From positions 62,001 through 126,000 of the forward strand of contig DATIPO010000058.1 in the NCBI GenBank assembly GCA_035471925.1: a stretch of DNA of 64,000 nt, read 5' to 3'. How positions within the stretch are numbered: position 1 is the stretch's first letter; each line of letters opens with the position of its first letter. Below the pieces are notes generated by a model, which did no database searches, was not told the DNA's origin, and worked only from the letters and a program-made list of their open reading frames with translations. Position numbers and translations under genes: made by a program. The stretch is from JANQFM01 sp035471925 (GTDB lineage: Bacteria; Acidobacteriota; UBA6911; RPQK01; DATIPO01). This document shows, in pieces, positions 25,272 through 34,188 of the stretch.

Positions 25272-27967
25272 GCCGTCCGCCCGAGCAGCGCCGGCTTGCA
25301 TCGGCTCCGTCCCTGGCCCGCCGTCTGCTTCGCCGACAGATCCCGCCCGAGCGCCGTGAGTGGGAGCTGGAGGATTTCGAAGAATGGTACCGGCTGCGCC
25401 TCCAAGAAGACGGTCGGATACTGGCCTGGGCCGCCTATTGGAGGGAGGTGCTGGCCTCCATCCCCGCCTACTGGCGGGAGCGCCGTCAGGAGCGCCGACA
25501 ACAGCGTCACAACCTGCACCCTCAGAAAACGTCCGCCCGTCAGAAAGGAATCCGCATGCAGTCCCTTTGGCAAGACACCCGCTACGCCCTGCGCACCCTG
25601 AGCAAGAATCCCGGCTTCACGCTGGCAGCCGTGCTGGCGCTGGCCTTGGGAATCGGCGCCAACAGCGCCATCTTCAGCGTCGTGGACAGTGTTTTGCTGC
25701 AAGCCCTCCCCTACTCCGATCCCGACGAGCTGGTGATGGTTTACGAGCGCAATTTCCCGCGCAACCAGCTCTACAACGTGGTCAATCCCGGCAACTTCAT
25801 GGACTGGCGGGAACAAAACACCGTCTTCCAGGCCATGGCCGCCTTCACCGGACGCAACATGACCTTGACGGGACAGGGCGAACCCCGCGAAGTCGAAGTC
25901 CTGATCGTCACCGACGGGTTCTTCGACGTGCTGCAGACGCCTCCTCAAGAGGGACGCCTGCTGACCCGGCAGGACGGCAATCCCGGATCTCCCACGGTAG
26001 TCATGATCTCGGATTCCTTCTGGAAACGGGCTTTCGGAGGCGATCCTGCCGTGGTGGGACAGTCCATCGAACTGAACAGCTCGAGGGCGGAAGTGGTGGG
26101 CATCCTGCCCCCGCAGATGCGCTTCTACCAAGGCGACGAGGACATCTATTATCCCTTCACCTTGCAGGAAAGCCACCGCACCCGCAGCGGACGCTCCCTG
26201 CAAGTGGTGGCCCGCCTCAAGGACGGCGCAACTCTTCGCCAAGCCCAGCAGGAGATGGCTGCCATCGGCGAACGCCTGGAAGAAGCCTACCCTGACTTCA
26301 ACAGCGGCTGGGGCGTAAGCGTGGTGTCCTTGCACGAGGACTATGTGGGCGACTTGCAGGCCTCGGTTTGGATGCTCTTCGCCGCAGTGGGCCTGGTGCT
26401 GCTCATCGCTTGCGCCAATGTCGCCAACCTGCTGCTGGCCCGCTCCGCCGGACGACGCCGCGAAGTGGCATTGCGTCTGGCCCTGGGCGCCGGACGCGGA
26501 CGGCTGCTGCGCCAGCTCCTGACCGAAAGCCTGCTGCTGGGACTGCTGGGCGCCGCCGCCGGATTGGTGCTGGCCTGGAGCGGAATCCGCTTCTTGCAGG
26601 GCTACATGCCCGCCGACATCCCGCTCCCTCCGCTGGCGCTGGACTGGAGAGTGCTGGGATTCATGCTGGCGCTGGCCCTGCTGACCGGCCTGCTCTTCGG
26701 ACTCTTCCCGGCCTGGGAGGGGAGTCGGCTCTCGATCCGAAATTCGCTTCAGGAAGGCCGCAGCCAGTCCTCGGGACGCTCTCACGGGCGCCTGCGTAAC
26801 GGACTGGTGGTGGCGGAGATGGCCCTGGCCGTGGCCTTGCTCATCGGAGCCGGCTTGTTGCTGCAGAGCCTGTGGGCCCTCAACCGGGTCGACAACGGCT
26901 TCCGCACCGATCATCTGAGCGCTCTCCGGCTGAACCTGCCCAGCGCACGCTACGACGCGCCCGCGCGGGTCGACTTCTTTCAGCGCCTGCTGGCGCGCAT
27001 CCGGGTCCTGCCCGGCGTGGAAGCCGCTGCGGGCAACGTCTTCATTCCCCTGTCCGGTCCCGGTTCGGCCACATCCTACTGGCCCGACGACCGTCCCGCT
27101 CCCCAGCCGGGAGACCGACCGGTGGCTGACGTGCGTCCCGTCACCGAGGGCTATTTCCGCACCCTGGGAATCGAAATGCTGCGGGGACGCGACTTTGACT
27201 CGCGCGACATCAAAGACGCCCCCATGGTCACCGTGGTCAACCGCACCCTGGCCGAAGCTCACTGGCCGGGAGAGAATCCGCTGGGCAAGACCCTGACCCT
27301 GAGCTGGGGCGAACCGAATCCGCACCTGCGCGTGATCGGCGTGGTCGAGGACGTGCGCCACAACGGACCCCGCCAGCCGGTGCGCTCCATGGTCTACTTG
27401 CCGGTGGCCCAGCTCGACGACTTCCCTTTCATGACTTATCTCGTGCGTCATGATCGCGACCTTTCGCAGAGCCTGCCCGATGCTCTCAAGTCCCAGGTCC
27501 ATGCCCTCGATCCGCGCCAGCCCGTGGGCTCGCTGACCAGCATGGACCAGTTGCTTTCCGACGCCCTCAAACGTCCCCGCCTCAACGCCTCGCTGCTCAG
27601 CCTCTTCTCTCTGCTGGCCTTGATCCTGGCCTCGCTGGGGATCTATGGAGTGATGTCCTACAGCGTCCTGCAACAGCGCAAGGAACTGGGCATCCGCATG
27701 GCTCTGGGCGCCCACCGGCGGCAGATCGCCTCCATGGTCGTGGGACGCACCCTGCGCCTGGCGCTGGCCGGACTGGTTATCGGACTGGGTGCCGCCTGGC
27801 TGCTCAGCCGCTGGATGGAAAGTCTCCTTTTCCAGACGCCTCCGGGAGATCCGCTGACCTTCGTCGCCGTATCGGCCCTTCTCACCCTGGTGGCCCTGCT
27901 GGCCGGTTATCTGCCCGCCCGGCGCGCCTCGCGCTTCGATCCCATCCGCGTGCTGCGCAGCGAGTAG
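25268..27967 (+). CDS. ADOP family permease (MacB/FtsX-like)
   Basis: The protein is 899 aa, starting at a GTG that overlaps the padR stop. Residues 1-96 form the acidobacterial N-terminal extension, charged and rich in Arg. The permease core begins at Met97 (MQSLWQDTRYALRTLSKNPGF). The core has a MacB-type periplasmic domain after the first membrane helix, then FtsX domain 1 (LLIACANVANLLLARSAGRRRE, about 375-500) and FtsX domain 2 near the C-terminus, ending RRASRFDPIRVLRSE. This is the duplicated orphan permease layout. No ATP-binding partner is encoded nearby, as is normal for ADOPs. The substrate is unknown. Confidence 0.93.
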   Translation: MSRPPEQRRLASAPSLARRLLRRQIPPERREWELEDFEEWYRLRLQEDGRILAWAAYWREVLASIPAYWRERRQERRQQRHNLHPQKTSARQKGIRMQSLWQDTRYALRTLSKNPGFTLAAVLALALGIGANSAIFSVVDSVLLQALPYSDPDELVMVYERNFPRNQLYNVVNPGNFMDWREQNTVFQAMAAFTGRNMTLTGQGEPREVEVLIVTDGFFDVLQTPPQEGRLLTRQDGNPGSPTVVMISDSFWKRAFGGDPAVVGQSIELNSSRAEVVGILPPQMRFYQGDEDIYYPFTLQESHRTRSGRSLQVVARLKDGATLRQAQQEMAAIGERLEEAYPDFNSGWGVSVVSLHEDYVGDLQASVWMLFAAVGLVLLIACANVANLLLARSAGRRREVALRLALGAGRGRLLRQLLTESLLLGLLGAAAGLVLAWSGIRFLQGYMPADIPLPPLALDWRVLGFMLALALLTGLLFGLFPAWEGSRLSIRNSLQEGRSQSSGRSHGRLRNGLVVAEMALAVALLIGAGLLLQSLWALNRVDNGFRTDHLSALRLNLPSARYDAPARVDFFQRLLARIRVLPGVEAAAGNVFIPLSGPGSATSYWPDDRPAPQPGDRPVADVRPVTEGYFRTLGIEMLRGRDFDSRDIKDAPMVTVVNRTLAEAHWPGENPLGKTLTLSWGEPNPHLRVIGVVEDVRHNGPRQPVRSMVYLPVAQLDDFPFMTYLVRHDRDLSQSLPDALKSQVHALDPRQPVGSLTSMDQLLSDALKRPRLNASLLSLFSLLALILASLGIYGVMSYSVLQQRKELGIRMALGAHRRQIASMVVGRTLRLALAGLVIGLGAAWLLSRWMESLLFQTPPGDPLTFVAVSALLTLVALLAGYLPARRASRFDPIRVLRSE

Positions 27968-27999
27968 CGCCCGGCGCAACCTCCGCGCCGCGGCGCGCC

Positions 28000-28008
28000 T
28001 GCTATACT
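28000..28008 (+). promoter_or_regulatory. Extended -10 promoter of metG
   Basis: The sequence TG-C-TATACT gives an extended -10 box with no convincing -35 element. The start would fall near 28015, leaving a leader of about 29 bases with GAGGAGAG before the metG ATG. Confidence 0.45.
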
Positions 28009-28043
28009 GATCCACTTCGAAAAGTCACTCACGAGGAGAGATC

Positions 28044-30116
28044 ATGAGCCGCCGGCGACTACTGATTACCAGCGCACTCCCCTACGCCAACGGGGACATC
28101 CACCTGGGATACCTTTTGGAGGCCGTCCAGACCGATATCTACGCCCGCTTCCAGCGCATGCTCGGCAACGACGCCGTCTACGTCTGCGCCTCGGACGCCC
28201 ACGGGTCGCCCATCGAACTCAAGGCCCGCGATCTGGGCAAGAAGCCCTCCGAAGTGGCCGGATACTACCAAGCCCGCCACGTGCGCGACCTGAAGGCCTT
28301 CAACATCAGCTTCGATGCCTACCACACCACCGATTCGGAGGAGACCAAGAAGCATCTCTACGCCATTTACCAAGAGGCCAAGGCCAAAGGGCTCATCTAC
28401 AAGAAAGACGTGGAGGGACTCTATTCGCCCGAGGACGAGCGCTTCCTGCCCGACCGCTGGGTGCGCGGCACCTGCCCGGTGTGCAAAGCCGAGGATCAGT
28501 ACGGGGACTCCTGTGAAAAGTGCAACAGCACCTACCGTCCCACCGATCTGATCGATCCCCGCTCGGCCATCAGCGGCGGGCCCGTGGAAGTCCGCACCTC
28601 GGAGCACGTCTTCTACAAGCTGTCCGCCACCCAGGGATTTCTGGAAGAATGGGTGGAGCGCGAGGACAGCATGCCTTCCAACACGCGGGCTTTCGTCCGC
28701 GAATGGCTTCAGGAAGGCCTCAATGACTGGGACATCAGCCGCGAAGCTCCTTATTTCGGCTTCCCCATCCCCGGCGAGCAGGACAAGTACTTCTACGTCT
28801 GGCTGGACGCGCCGGTCGGATATATCGGCGCCACCGAACTCTACGCCAGCCAGTCAGGACGCAGCGCCGAGGAATTCTGGAAGAGTGATTCCGCGCGGCT
28901 GGTCCACGTGATTGGAAAAGACATCGTCTACTTCCACTGCCTCTTCTGGCCCTCGGTGCTCAAGACCGGCGGATACAGCGTGCCTCACCGCGTCCAAGTG
29001 CACGGCTTCCTGACCGTCAACGGCCAGAAGATGAGCAAGAGCCGGGGAACCTTCATCAACGCCGAGGTCTACCTGCGTCATCTCGATCCCGAGTACCTGC
29101 GTTTCTTCTTCGCCAGCAAGCTGCGTCCCGAGCCCAGCGACCTCGACCTCCACATCGGAAGCTGGGAAGATCCCTCCGACCCCGAGTCGCTGGACGCCTC
29201 CAAGTCGGAACTCCTGGAACGGGTCAACTCGGAGTTCGTCAACAATCTGGCTAATTTCTCCAGCCGCGTCATTCAGTTCCTCAACAAGCGTCTGGACAGC
29301 CGGCTGGAAGAACTGCCGTCCGAAGCCGCCGACGCCTCGCGACGGCTCCAGGATCATTTCAAGCCTCAAATTGCTCAGGCCTATGAACGTTTCGATTCGG
29401 CCGCCGCCCTGCGGCTGATCAACGAGTTGGCGCTGGAAGCCAACCGCTACTTCCAAGACCAAGCCCCCTGGAAGCTGATCAAAGACGACCCCGAAAAGGC
29501 CCGAGCCGTCTGCACCCTGGGGGCCAACTACGTCAAGGCCCTGACAGGCTTCCTCAAGCCGGTCGTGCCCATCTACGCCGAAAAGGTCGAGAAGGCTCTC
29601 GACATTCCTCCCATCGCCTGGGACGACATCGCCTACGACCTCTGCAACCGAAACGTGGGGACCTTCGAGACCCTGGTTACCCGCGTAGAAGCCAAGGACA
29701 TCAAAGCCATGGTTCTCGACAGCCGCCAAGAAACCGAAGGTGAATCGATGCAAGACGAGCCTGCCAAGAAGCTCGATCCGCCCCTGAGGCCTGAGATCAC
29801 CATCGACGACTTCCTCAAAGTCGACCTGCGGGTCGCCGAAGTCCTCAAAGCCGAACACGTTGAGGGAGCCGACAAGCTGCTCAAACTCACCATCGACGTA
29901 GGCGAATCCGAGCCCCGTACCATCTTTGCCGGAATCAAGAAGCACTACGATCCCTCCAAGCTGGAGGGCCGGCGCATCATCGTGGTGGCCAACCTCAAGC
30001 CGCGCAAGATGCGTTTCGGAGTCAGCCAGGGCATGCTGCTGGCCGCCACCGACGGCGACGACGTGCTGCTGGTGGACGTAGACGGGAACCCCTCACCGGG
30101 CAGCAGCGTGGGCTAG
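28044..30116 (+). CDS. metG: Methionyl-tRNA synthetase with C-terminal tRNA-binding domain
   Basis: The protein is 690 aa. The catalytic Rossmann domain has the HIGH-type motif HLGY at 20-23 after SALPYANGD, and KMSKS at 329-333. A single four-cysteine zinc knuckle, CPVC...CEKC, lies at about 148-162. An anticodon-binding helical domain follows. From about residue 583 comes the MetG2/EMAP-like OB-fold domain (ITIDDFLKVDLRVAEVL, later KPRKMRFGVSQGMLLAA), which aids tRNA binding and dimerisation. It charges tRNA-Met, including the initiator. The ribosome site is GAGGAGAG. It follows the ADOP gene by 76 bases with its own promoter. Confidence 0.98.
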   Translation: MSRRRLLITSALPYANGDIHLGYLLEAVQTDIYARFQRMLGNDAVYVCASDAHGSPIELKARDLGKKPSEVAGYYQARHVRDLKAFNISFDAYHTTDSEETKKHLYAIYQEAKAKGLIYKKDVEGLYSPEDERFLPDRWVRGTCPVCKAEDQYGDSCEKCNSTYRPTDLIDPRSAISGGPVEVRTSEHVFYKLSATQGFLEEWVEREDSMPSNTRAFVREWLQEGLNDWDISREAPYFGFPIPGEQDKYFYVWLDAPVGYIGATELYASQSGRSAEEFWKSDSARLVHVIGKDIVYFHCLFWPSVLKTGGYSVPHRVQVHGFLTVNGQKMSKSRGTFINAEVYLRHLDPEYLRFFFASKLRPEPSDLDLHIGSWEDPSDPESLDASKSELLERVNSEFVNNLANFSSRVIQFLNKRLDSRLEELPSEAADASRRLQDHFKPQIAQAYERFDSAAALRLINELALEANRYFQDQAPWKLIKDDPEKARAVCTLGANYVKALTGFLKPVVPIYAEKVEKALDIPPIAWDDIAYDLCNRNVGTFETLVTRVEAKDIKAMVLDSRQETEGESMQDEPAKKLDPPLRPEITIDDFLKVDLRVAEVLKAEHVEGADKLLKLTIDVGESEPRTIFAGIKKHYDPSKLEGRRIIVVANLKPRKMRFGVSQGMLLAATDGDDVLLVDVDGNPSPGSSVG

Positions 30117-30198
30117 TTGGCCCATCCAGGTTGGCCAAACGAATCGCTTCGAGCGGCCTGAGCTGTTCTTGCGTGTGCTGGCGATGCCAGAATCAGCA

Positions 30199-30225
30199 TG
30201 TTATATTGAAGGCTAACCTAGGAGG
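30199..30225 (+). promoter_or_regulatory. Extended -10 promoter and strong ribosome site of the Cys-rich gene
   Basis: TG-T-TATATT (30199-30207) forms an extended -10 box. AGGAGG lies at 30220-30225, five bases before ATG 30231. The combination supports independent and efficient expression of the small gene. Confidence 0.5.
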
Positions 30226-30230
30226 TCAAC

Positions 30231-30488
30231 ATGAAGATTCTCAGCCGCATTTTTTTCGTCGGTCTGCTGGCCGCTGCTTTGACGATCGGACTCTACACTC
30301 CGCTTCAATCAGCCGCGCGAGCCGCTCCGCCGGACGGGTTCAAGCCTTGCCCCTTCCCGCCTTGCCTGGCGCCTTGCGTGCTCGGAGCGGACCCCGACGT
30401 GATCTGCCTGACACCCAGCGGACAGTTCAAGACCACCTTCGCCTGCTGCTGCTGCGGATCCGGGGGCAACTACTTCCGCCCGCTCTAA
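30231..30488 (+). CDS. Small Cys-rich secreted protein
   Basis: The protein is 85 aa. A signal peptide (MKILSRIFFVGLLAAALTIGL to about residue 31, ending AARA-A) is followed by a mature part of about 54 residues containing nine cysteines. These are CPFPPCLAPC (about 40-49), a single Cys in VICL, and a run of four in ACCCCG (about 71-76). The rest is Gly/Pro-rich with an aromatic end (NYFRPL). The Cys content suggests multiple disulfides or metal binding in the periplasm or outside the cell. I recognise no family. It has a clear promoter and ribosome site and precedes the heptaheme cytochrome operon. Confidence 0.75.
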   Translation: MKILSRIFFVGLLAAALTIGLYTPLQSAARAAPPDGFKPCPFPPCLAPCVLGADPDVICLTPSGQFKTTFACCCCGSGGNYFRPL

Positions 30489-30520
30489 GCCGCGCTCAGG
30501 GAGGCCGCGACATTAGACAG

Positions 30521-30562
30521 TTGAGCCAGTCCGCAACGCTATTGCACGCTTTCAGCGCTCGG
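30521..30562 (+). repeat. Dispersed repeat, copy 1
   Basis: This stretch begins TTGAGCC and continues ACGCTATTGCACGCTTTC then AGCGCTCGG. It closely matches the sequence at 60455-60494 in the same orientation. The two copies differ by a few substitutions and a small length change. The second copy abuts the inverted-repeat element, so this may be a solo end or an insertion footprint. Confidence 0.55.
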
Positions 30563-30688
30563 TCCCGCCGGCCTTGACCAGGTGACCTGCCGCCTGCGGA
30601 AAACTCGCAGAGACGACCGCCGCAAGGCCACCTGCCGCTCAACCGATTGGCTTGTTCTTTTTCAACTGGATGGGTAAGCTATGAGGCT

Positions 30689-31798
30689 ATGCTGGGGTGG
30701 ATTCCTGTCTCGTTACGCCTGTTGACGGCTACCGGACTGCCGGCAGCGGCGGCCTTCGCACTTCTGTGGGCGTCCCACGCCGCTTCTGTGGCCATCGAGA
30801 GCGCCGACCAAGACTACGTAGGACGCCAGGAGTGCGCACGCTGCCACAAAAGCAACGGGGCCGACCATTTCGGGAGCAATCACGCCAAGACCTGGCGTCC
30901 GGCTTCGGCTCTGGACGAGCTTTCGACCCTCCCTCAGAGCGTTTCCGAAGGACCCATTGACTACCGCGTCGAGAAACGCCGGGGACGCTGGCACTTCATC
31001 ACCCGGCTTCCGGGACGTCCCGAACAGGCCATCCCGGTGCACTCGGTGCTGGGCGGCGAGCGTTTCGGGCTGAGCCTGATCTTGCTGGCCAGCGAGATCG
31101 AGGGCAAGCCTTTGCCGCGACCCACCTTGATCGAAGCCCGCTACATGCTGGAAGCCGGCAGCGGACGCCTCAAGAAATCGCCCGGGCTGTTCAAAGGCCA
31201 GCCTCCCGACTACAACGCCGCCATCGGACGCGTCCTCAACCGCGACTTCGCCGAGAAGTGCCTCAACTGCCATACCGGACCTGTGCAAAGCGATCTGGCC
31301 CGTGCAGGAGGCCCTCACCCCGAGTTCGGAGACGTGGGCGTCACCTGCGAACGGTGCCACGGTCCCGGTCTCGAGCATGTCAAAGCCGCCGAAGCCAAAG
31401 CCGAGGATCTGCAGATTGTGCATCCCGGCAAGCTCTCCAATCCTGACCTGATGGAGCTCTGCTCGCAGTGTCACAACGGCTTTTTCTCGTTGGTGCAGCC
31501 GCGCCCCGAGGACGTGCTCATTTCCAACCAAGTGACGGCCTTGGCCAACTCCGACTGCTACATTCAGAGCAACGCCGGACTGAGCTGCCTGGACTGCCAC
31601 AATCCTCACGAGAACGCAGCCGAAGGCGACCCCGCCTACGTCCGCACCTGTTTGCGCTGCCACAATGAAGAGCGCAGCGCATCCGTCCTCTGCCCAGTTA
31701 ATCCGACCGATGGATGCATCACCTGCCACATGCCTGAAGACGTGCAGCAAGACAACTTTCATCTCACCGACCATTGGATTCGAGTAGTGAGGCGCTGA
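30689..31798 (+). CDS. Heptaheme cytochrome c
   Basis: The protein is 369 aa from ATG 30689. An ATG 42 bases upstream is possible, but the chosen start places the signal sequence at the N-terminus (LLTATGLPAAAAFALLWASHA). Seven CxxCH haem sites are present: CARCH near residue 49, then CLNCH, CERCH, CSQCH, CLDCH, CLRCH and CITCH. It resembles the cytochrome c554/multihaem groups exported to the periplasm or cell surface and is likely to carry electrons. Its stop overlaps the start of the next gene (TGATG), making a tightly coupled operon with the PpiC-TPR protein. Confidence 0.9.
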   Translation: MLGWIPVSLRLLTATGLPAAAAFALLWASHAASVAIESADQDYVGRQECARCHKSNGADHFGSNHAKTWRPASALDELSTLPQSVSEGPIDYRVEKRRGRWHFITRLPGRPEQAIPVHSVLGGERFGLSLILLASEIEGKPLPRPTLIEARYMLEAGSGRLKKSPGLFKGQPPDYNAAIGRVLNRDFAEKCLNCHTGPVQSDLARAGGPHPEFGDVGVTCERCHGPGLEHVKAAEAKAEDLQIVHPGKLSNPDLMELCSQCHNGFFSLVQPRPEDVLISNQVTALANSDCYIQSNAGLSCLDCHNPHENAAEGDPAYVRTCLRCHNEERSASVLCPVNPTDGCITCHMPEDVQQDNFHLTDHWIRVVRR

Positions 31799-34188
31799 TG
31801 AAGAACGGGGCAGGACGCGGGAGACTGGCGCTGGCGCTGCTGCTGTGGACGGGCACGTTCACGCTGGCCGCAGCAGCGACCGCTCCCTACCAGGACGCCG
31901 GACTCAAGCGTGCCTTTTTGCGCATGCTGGTGACGGATTCCACCGGCACTGTCCAGACGGCCCTCAAGCGGCTGGAGGCGGGAGAGCCTTTTCGGCAGGT
32001 GGCACGCCAACTGTCCAGTGATGTCACGGCCGCAAACGGAGGCTATCTGGGGGCTATGCGGCTGTCCCAGATGAACGCCGCCTTCCGCAAAGCCGTTGAG
32101 GGACTCGAACCGGACTCCTACAGCCGTCCATTCCGGATGGGACGCGAACACATCATTCTCTACCGCATGCCCGAAGGATTCCGCGACCGGGCCATCGAAC
32201 TCAGCGAGGAGGCCGAGGCGCTGCTCGAGGAAGGCCGCGTCGAAGAGTCGATCCGGCTCCAGCGCGAGGCCGTCGACATCAATCCCGAGTTCATTCACGG
32301 ATACTTCAAGCTGGGCGTGGCCCTGGGCAGGGCGGGACGTCCGCAGGAAGAAATCGAGGCTTACCTGAAGGCCGTCGAAATCGAGCCCGACTATCATCAG
32401 GGCTATTACAACCTGGGCGCCGCCCTGCAGGGAATGGGACGCCTTGAAGCCGCGATATCGGCTTTTCAGCGGGCTCTCAAAATCGATCCCAACAAGGTCT
32501 ACTGCTACGTCAACCTGTCAGGCGCCTACCAGGCCTTGGGCCAACGGCAAGCGGCCATCGAAGCGGCCCGTACGGCCATTGACATCAATCCGCTCTTGCC
32601 GGCGGCCCACTTCAATCTGGGAGTGGCCTACGGCGAGCAGGCGCCTCAGTTGGCCCTGGAAGCCTTTCAAATGGCCGAGACCTTAGATCCCGGCAATCCT
32701 CAGTTTCTGCATCCGCAAGCCGTCGCGCTGGCTCATCTGGGACGGACCCAAGAAGCCCGCGCCATCCTGCAAGATCTGCTGCGCCAAGATCCTTCCTCGG
32801 AAGCGGCCCGCAGGGCCTTGCAAGAGTTGGACGCACTGGCCGCCCAAGGTGCGGCGGACCGCCGGGCCGAGGCGAAGTCGGCTTCTGAAGAGGGCGCCCG
32901 TTCGAGCGACAGCCGCTCCTCGCCTGGGGGTGCGCCGGAAGATGCCGCCGAGTCCGCGCCGGCTTTGCCCGCGCCGGTCCAACGCCGCCAGGCGGACGGC
33001 CCCGACTCGGCTGAGGCACTGGCGGAAAGAGCACGCAACGCTTTGCGCCAAGGCGACTTTCAGGGCGCCCTGGAGTTCTACGACCGGGCCGTCCGGCTCA
33101 AGCCCACCTCCCAGGAGCTTCAGTTTCAGAGGGCCTGGACGCTGGTGGCCCTGGGCAAAGTGCTGCAAACCCAGGGACAGTGGGAGAACGCCTGGAAGTC
33201 GTGGGAACGGGCCCTGCAGCTTTACGCCGATTTCGTCCCGGCCCTGGCGGCCATGGCTCACAGCTCCATCATCCAGGGACGCTTTACCCTGGCCGACGAA
33301 GTGCTGGCCCGGGCGCGCCGCTCCCAACCCGACAACCCCGAGATCGCCATTCTGGCCTCGCGCCTGGCCTATGAACGGCGGGATCTGGAGAAGTCCTTCC
33401 GGTTGCTGCAGCAGATCGATATCAGTCAGCTACAGGGCAGCCAGGCCCTCAAGCTGCTGGAGCAACTGCTCTACCTCGATCTCAACGACCAGGCCCTGCA
33501 GGTGTTCCGTTCCTTGCGCCTTCCCCAGCCGCAGATGCTGGAAGCGGTCAACCATCTGATCAAGTTCAGCCTCTTCGAAGAAGCCGAACGCTGGCTCAAG
33601 GCCAACCCCTCTCCTTACGGACAAGCAGTCCTGGGCAAACTCTACTCGGAACAACTCCGCTTCGATGAGGCTGAAGAAGTGCTCTCCGACCTGGCCGCGC
33701 GTGAACCCCAGGCCTGGTCGGCCCACTATTTCCTGGGACAGGTCTACCTCAACGCCGGCAAGGCCGACCAAGCTGTCGAGACCTTCCAAAAGGCCCTGCG
33801 GCTGCAGCCCGAGAACGTCAACGTCCTCCTGCAACTGGGGCAAGCGGCCGCTCAGGCGGGAGACCACGCGTCCGCCAAGGAATGGCTGCGCCAGGGACTG
33901 AAGTTGTCGCCCACTTCCTATCAGCTTCTCTTCCAGATGGGCTCGCTGCTGCTGGAGGAGGAGCAACCCCAGGAGGCCGAGCCTTTCTTGCTCAAGGTGC
34001 TGGAAAGCGAACCCGACCACATCCGTACACACTATCTCCTGGGACGCCTCTACCAGACTCGGGGCGAGGCCGAAAAGGCCCGCGGCTATCTGCAGCGCTT
34101 CCAGGACTTGAAACGCCAGTTGGACGAAGGTCGTCAGCGCCTGCTGGACAAGCAGAACGCCCTCAAAGGACGCAAGCTTTTCCCATGA
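31798..34188 (+). CDS. PpiC-type peptidyl-prolyl isomerase fused to long TPR array
   Basis: The protein is 796 aa from the ATG overlapping the cytochrome stop. A signal peptide (about 8-28) is followed by a parvulin-like domain at about 35-130. Its marks are ALKRLEAGEPFRQVARQLSSD, NGGYLGAMRLSQMNAAF, LEPDSYSRPF and HIILYRMPEG, which match the PpiC beta-alpha pattern. About ten or more TPRs follow, interrupted at about 355-410 by a Ser/Ala/Pro-rich linker. It is probably a periplasmic folding or assembly factor. Its coupling to a multihaem cytochrome suggests it helps that protein fold or assemble (inference). Confidence 0.88.
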   Translation: MKNGAGRGRLALALLLWTGTFTLAAAATAPYQDAGLKRAFLRMLVTDSTGTVQTALKRLEAGEPFRQVARQLSSDVTAANGGYLGAMRLSQMNAAFRKAVEGLEPDSYSRPFRMGREHIILYRMPEGFRDRAIELSEEAEALLEEGRVEESIRLQREAVDINPEFIHGYFKLGVALGRAGRPQEEIEAYLKAVEIEPDYHQGYYNLGAALQGMGRLEAAISAFQRALKIDPNKVYCYVNLSGAYQALGQRQAAIEAARTAIDINPLLPAAHFNLGVAYGEQAPQLALEAFQMAETLDPGNPQFLHPQAVALAHLGRTQEARAILQDLLRQDPSSEAARRALQELDALAAQGAADRRAEAKSASEEGARSSDSRSSPGGAPEDAAESAPALPAPVQRRQADGPDSAEALAERARNALRQGDFQGALEFYDRAVRLKPTSQELQFQRAWTLVALGKVLQTQGQWENAWKSWERALQLYADFVPALAAMAHSSIIQGRFTLADEVLARARRSQPDNPEIAILASRLAYERRDLEKSFRLLQQIDISQLQGSQALKLLEQLLYLDLNDQALQVFRSLRLPQPQMLEAVNHLIKFSLFEEAERWLKANPSPYGQAVLGKLYSEQLRFDEAEEVLSDLAAREPQAWSAHYFLGQVYLNAGKADQAVETFQKALRLQPENVNVLLQLGQAAAQAGDHASAKEWLRQGLKLSPTSYQLLFQMGSLLLEEEQPQEAEPFLLKVLESEPDHIRTHYLLGRLYQTRGEAEKARGYLQRFQDLKRQLDEGRQRLLDKQNALKGRKLFP

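Noticed and set aside
25208..28015. 935-codon antisense open frame over the ADOP gene
   Set aside because: It is a GC-bias shadow. The plus strand has a clear ADOP protein with coupled PadR, while the antisense product is low-complexity and Gln/Gly/His-rich.
30231..30488. Cys-rich protein as a RiPP precursor
   Set aside because: It has a Sec-type signal peptide and not a RiPP leader, and no maturation enzyme is nearby.
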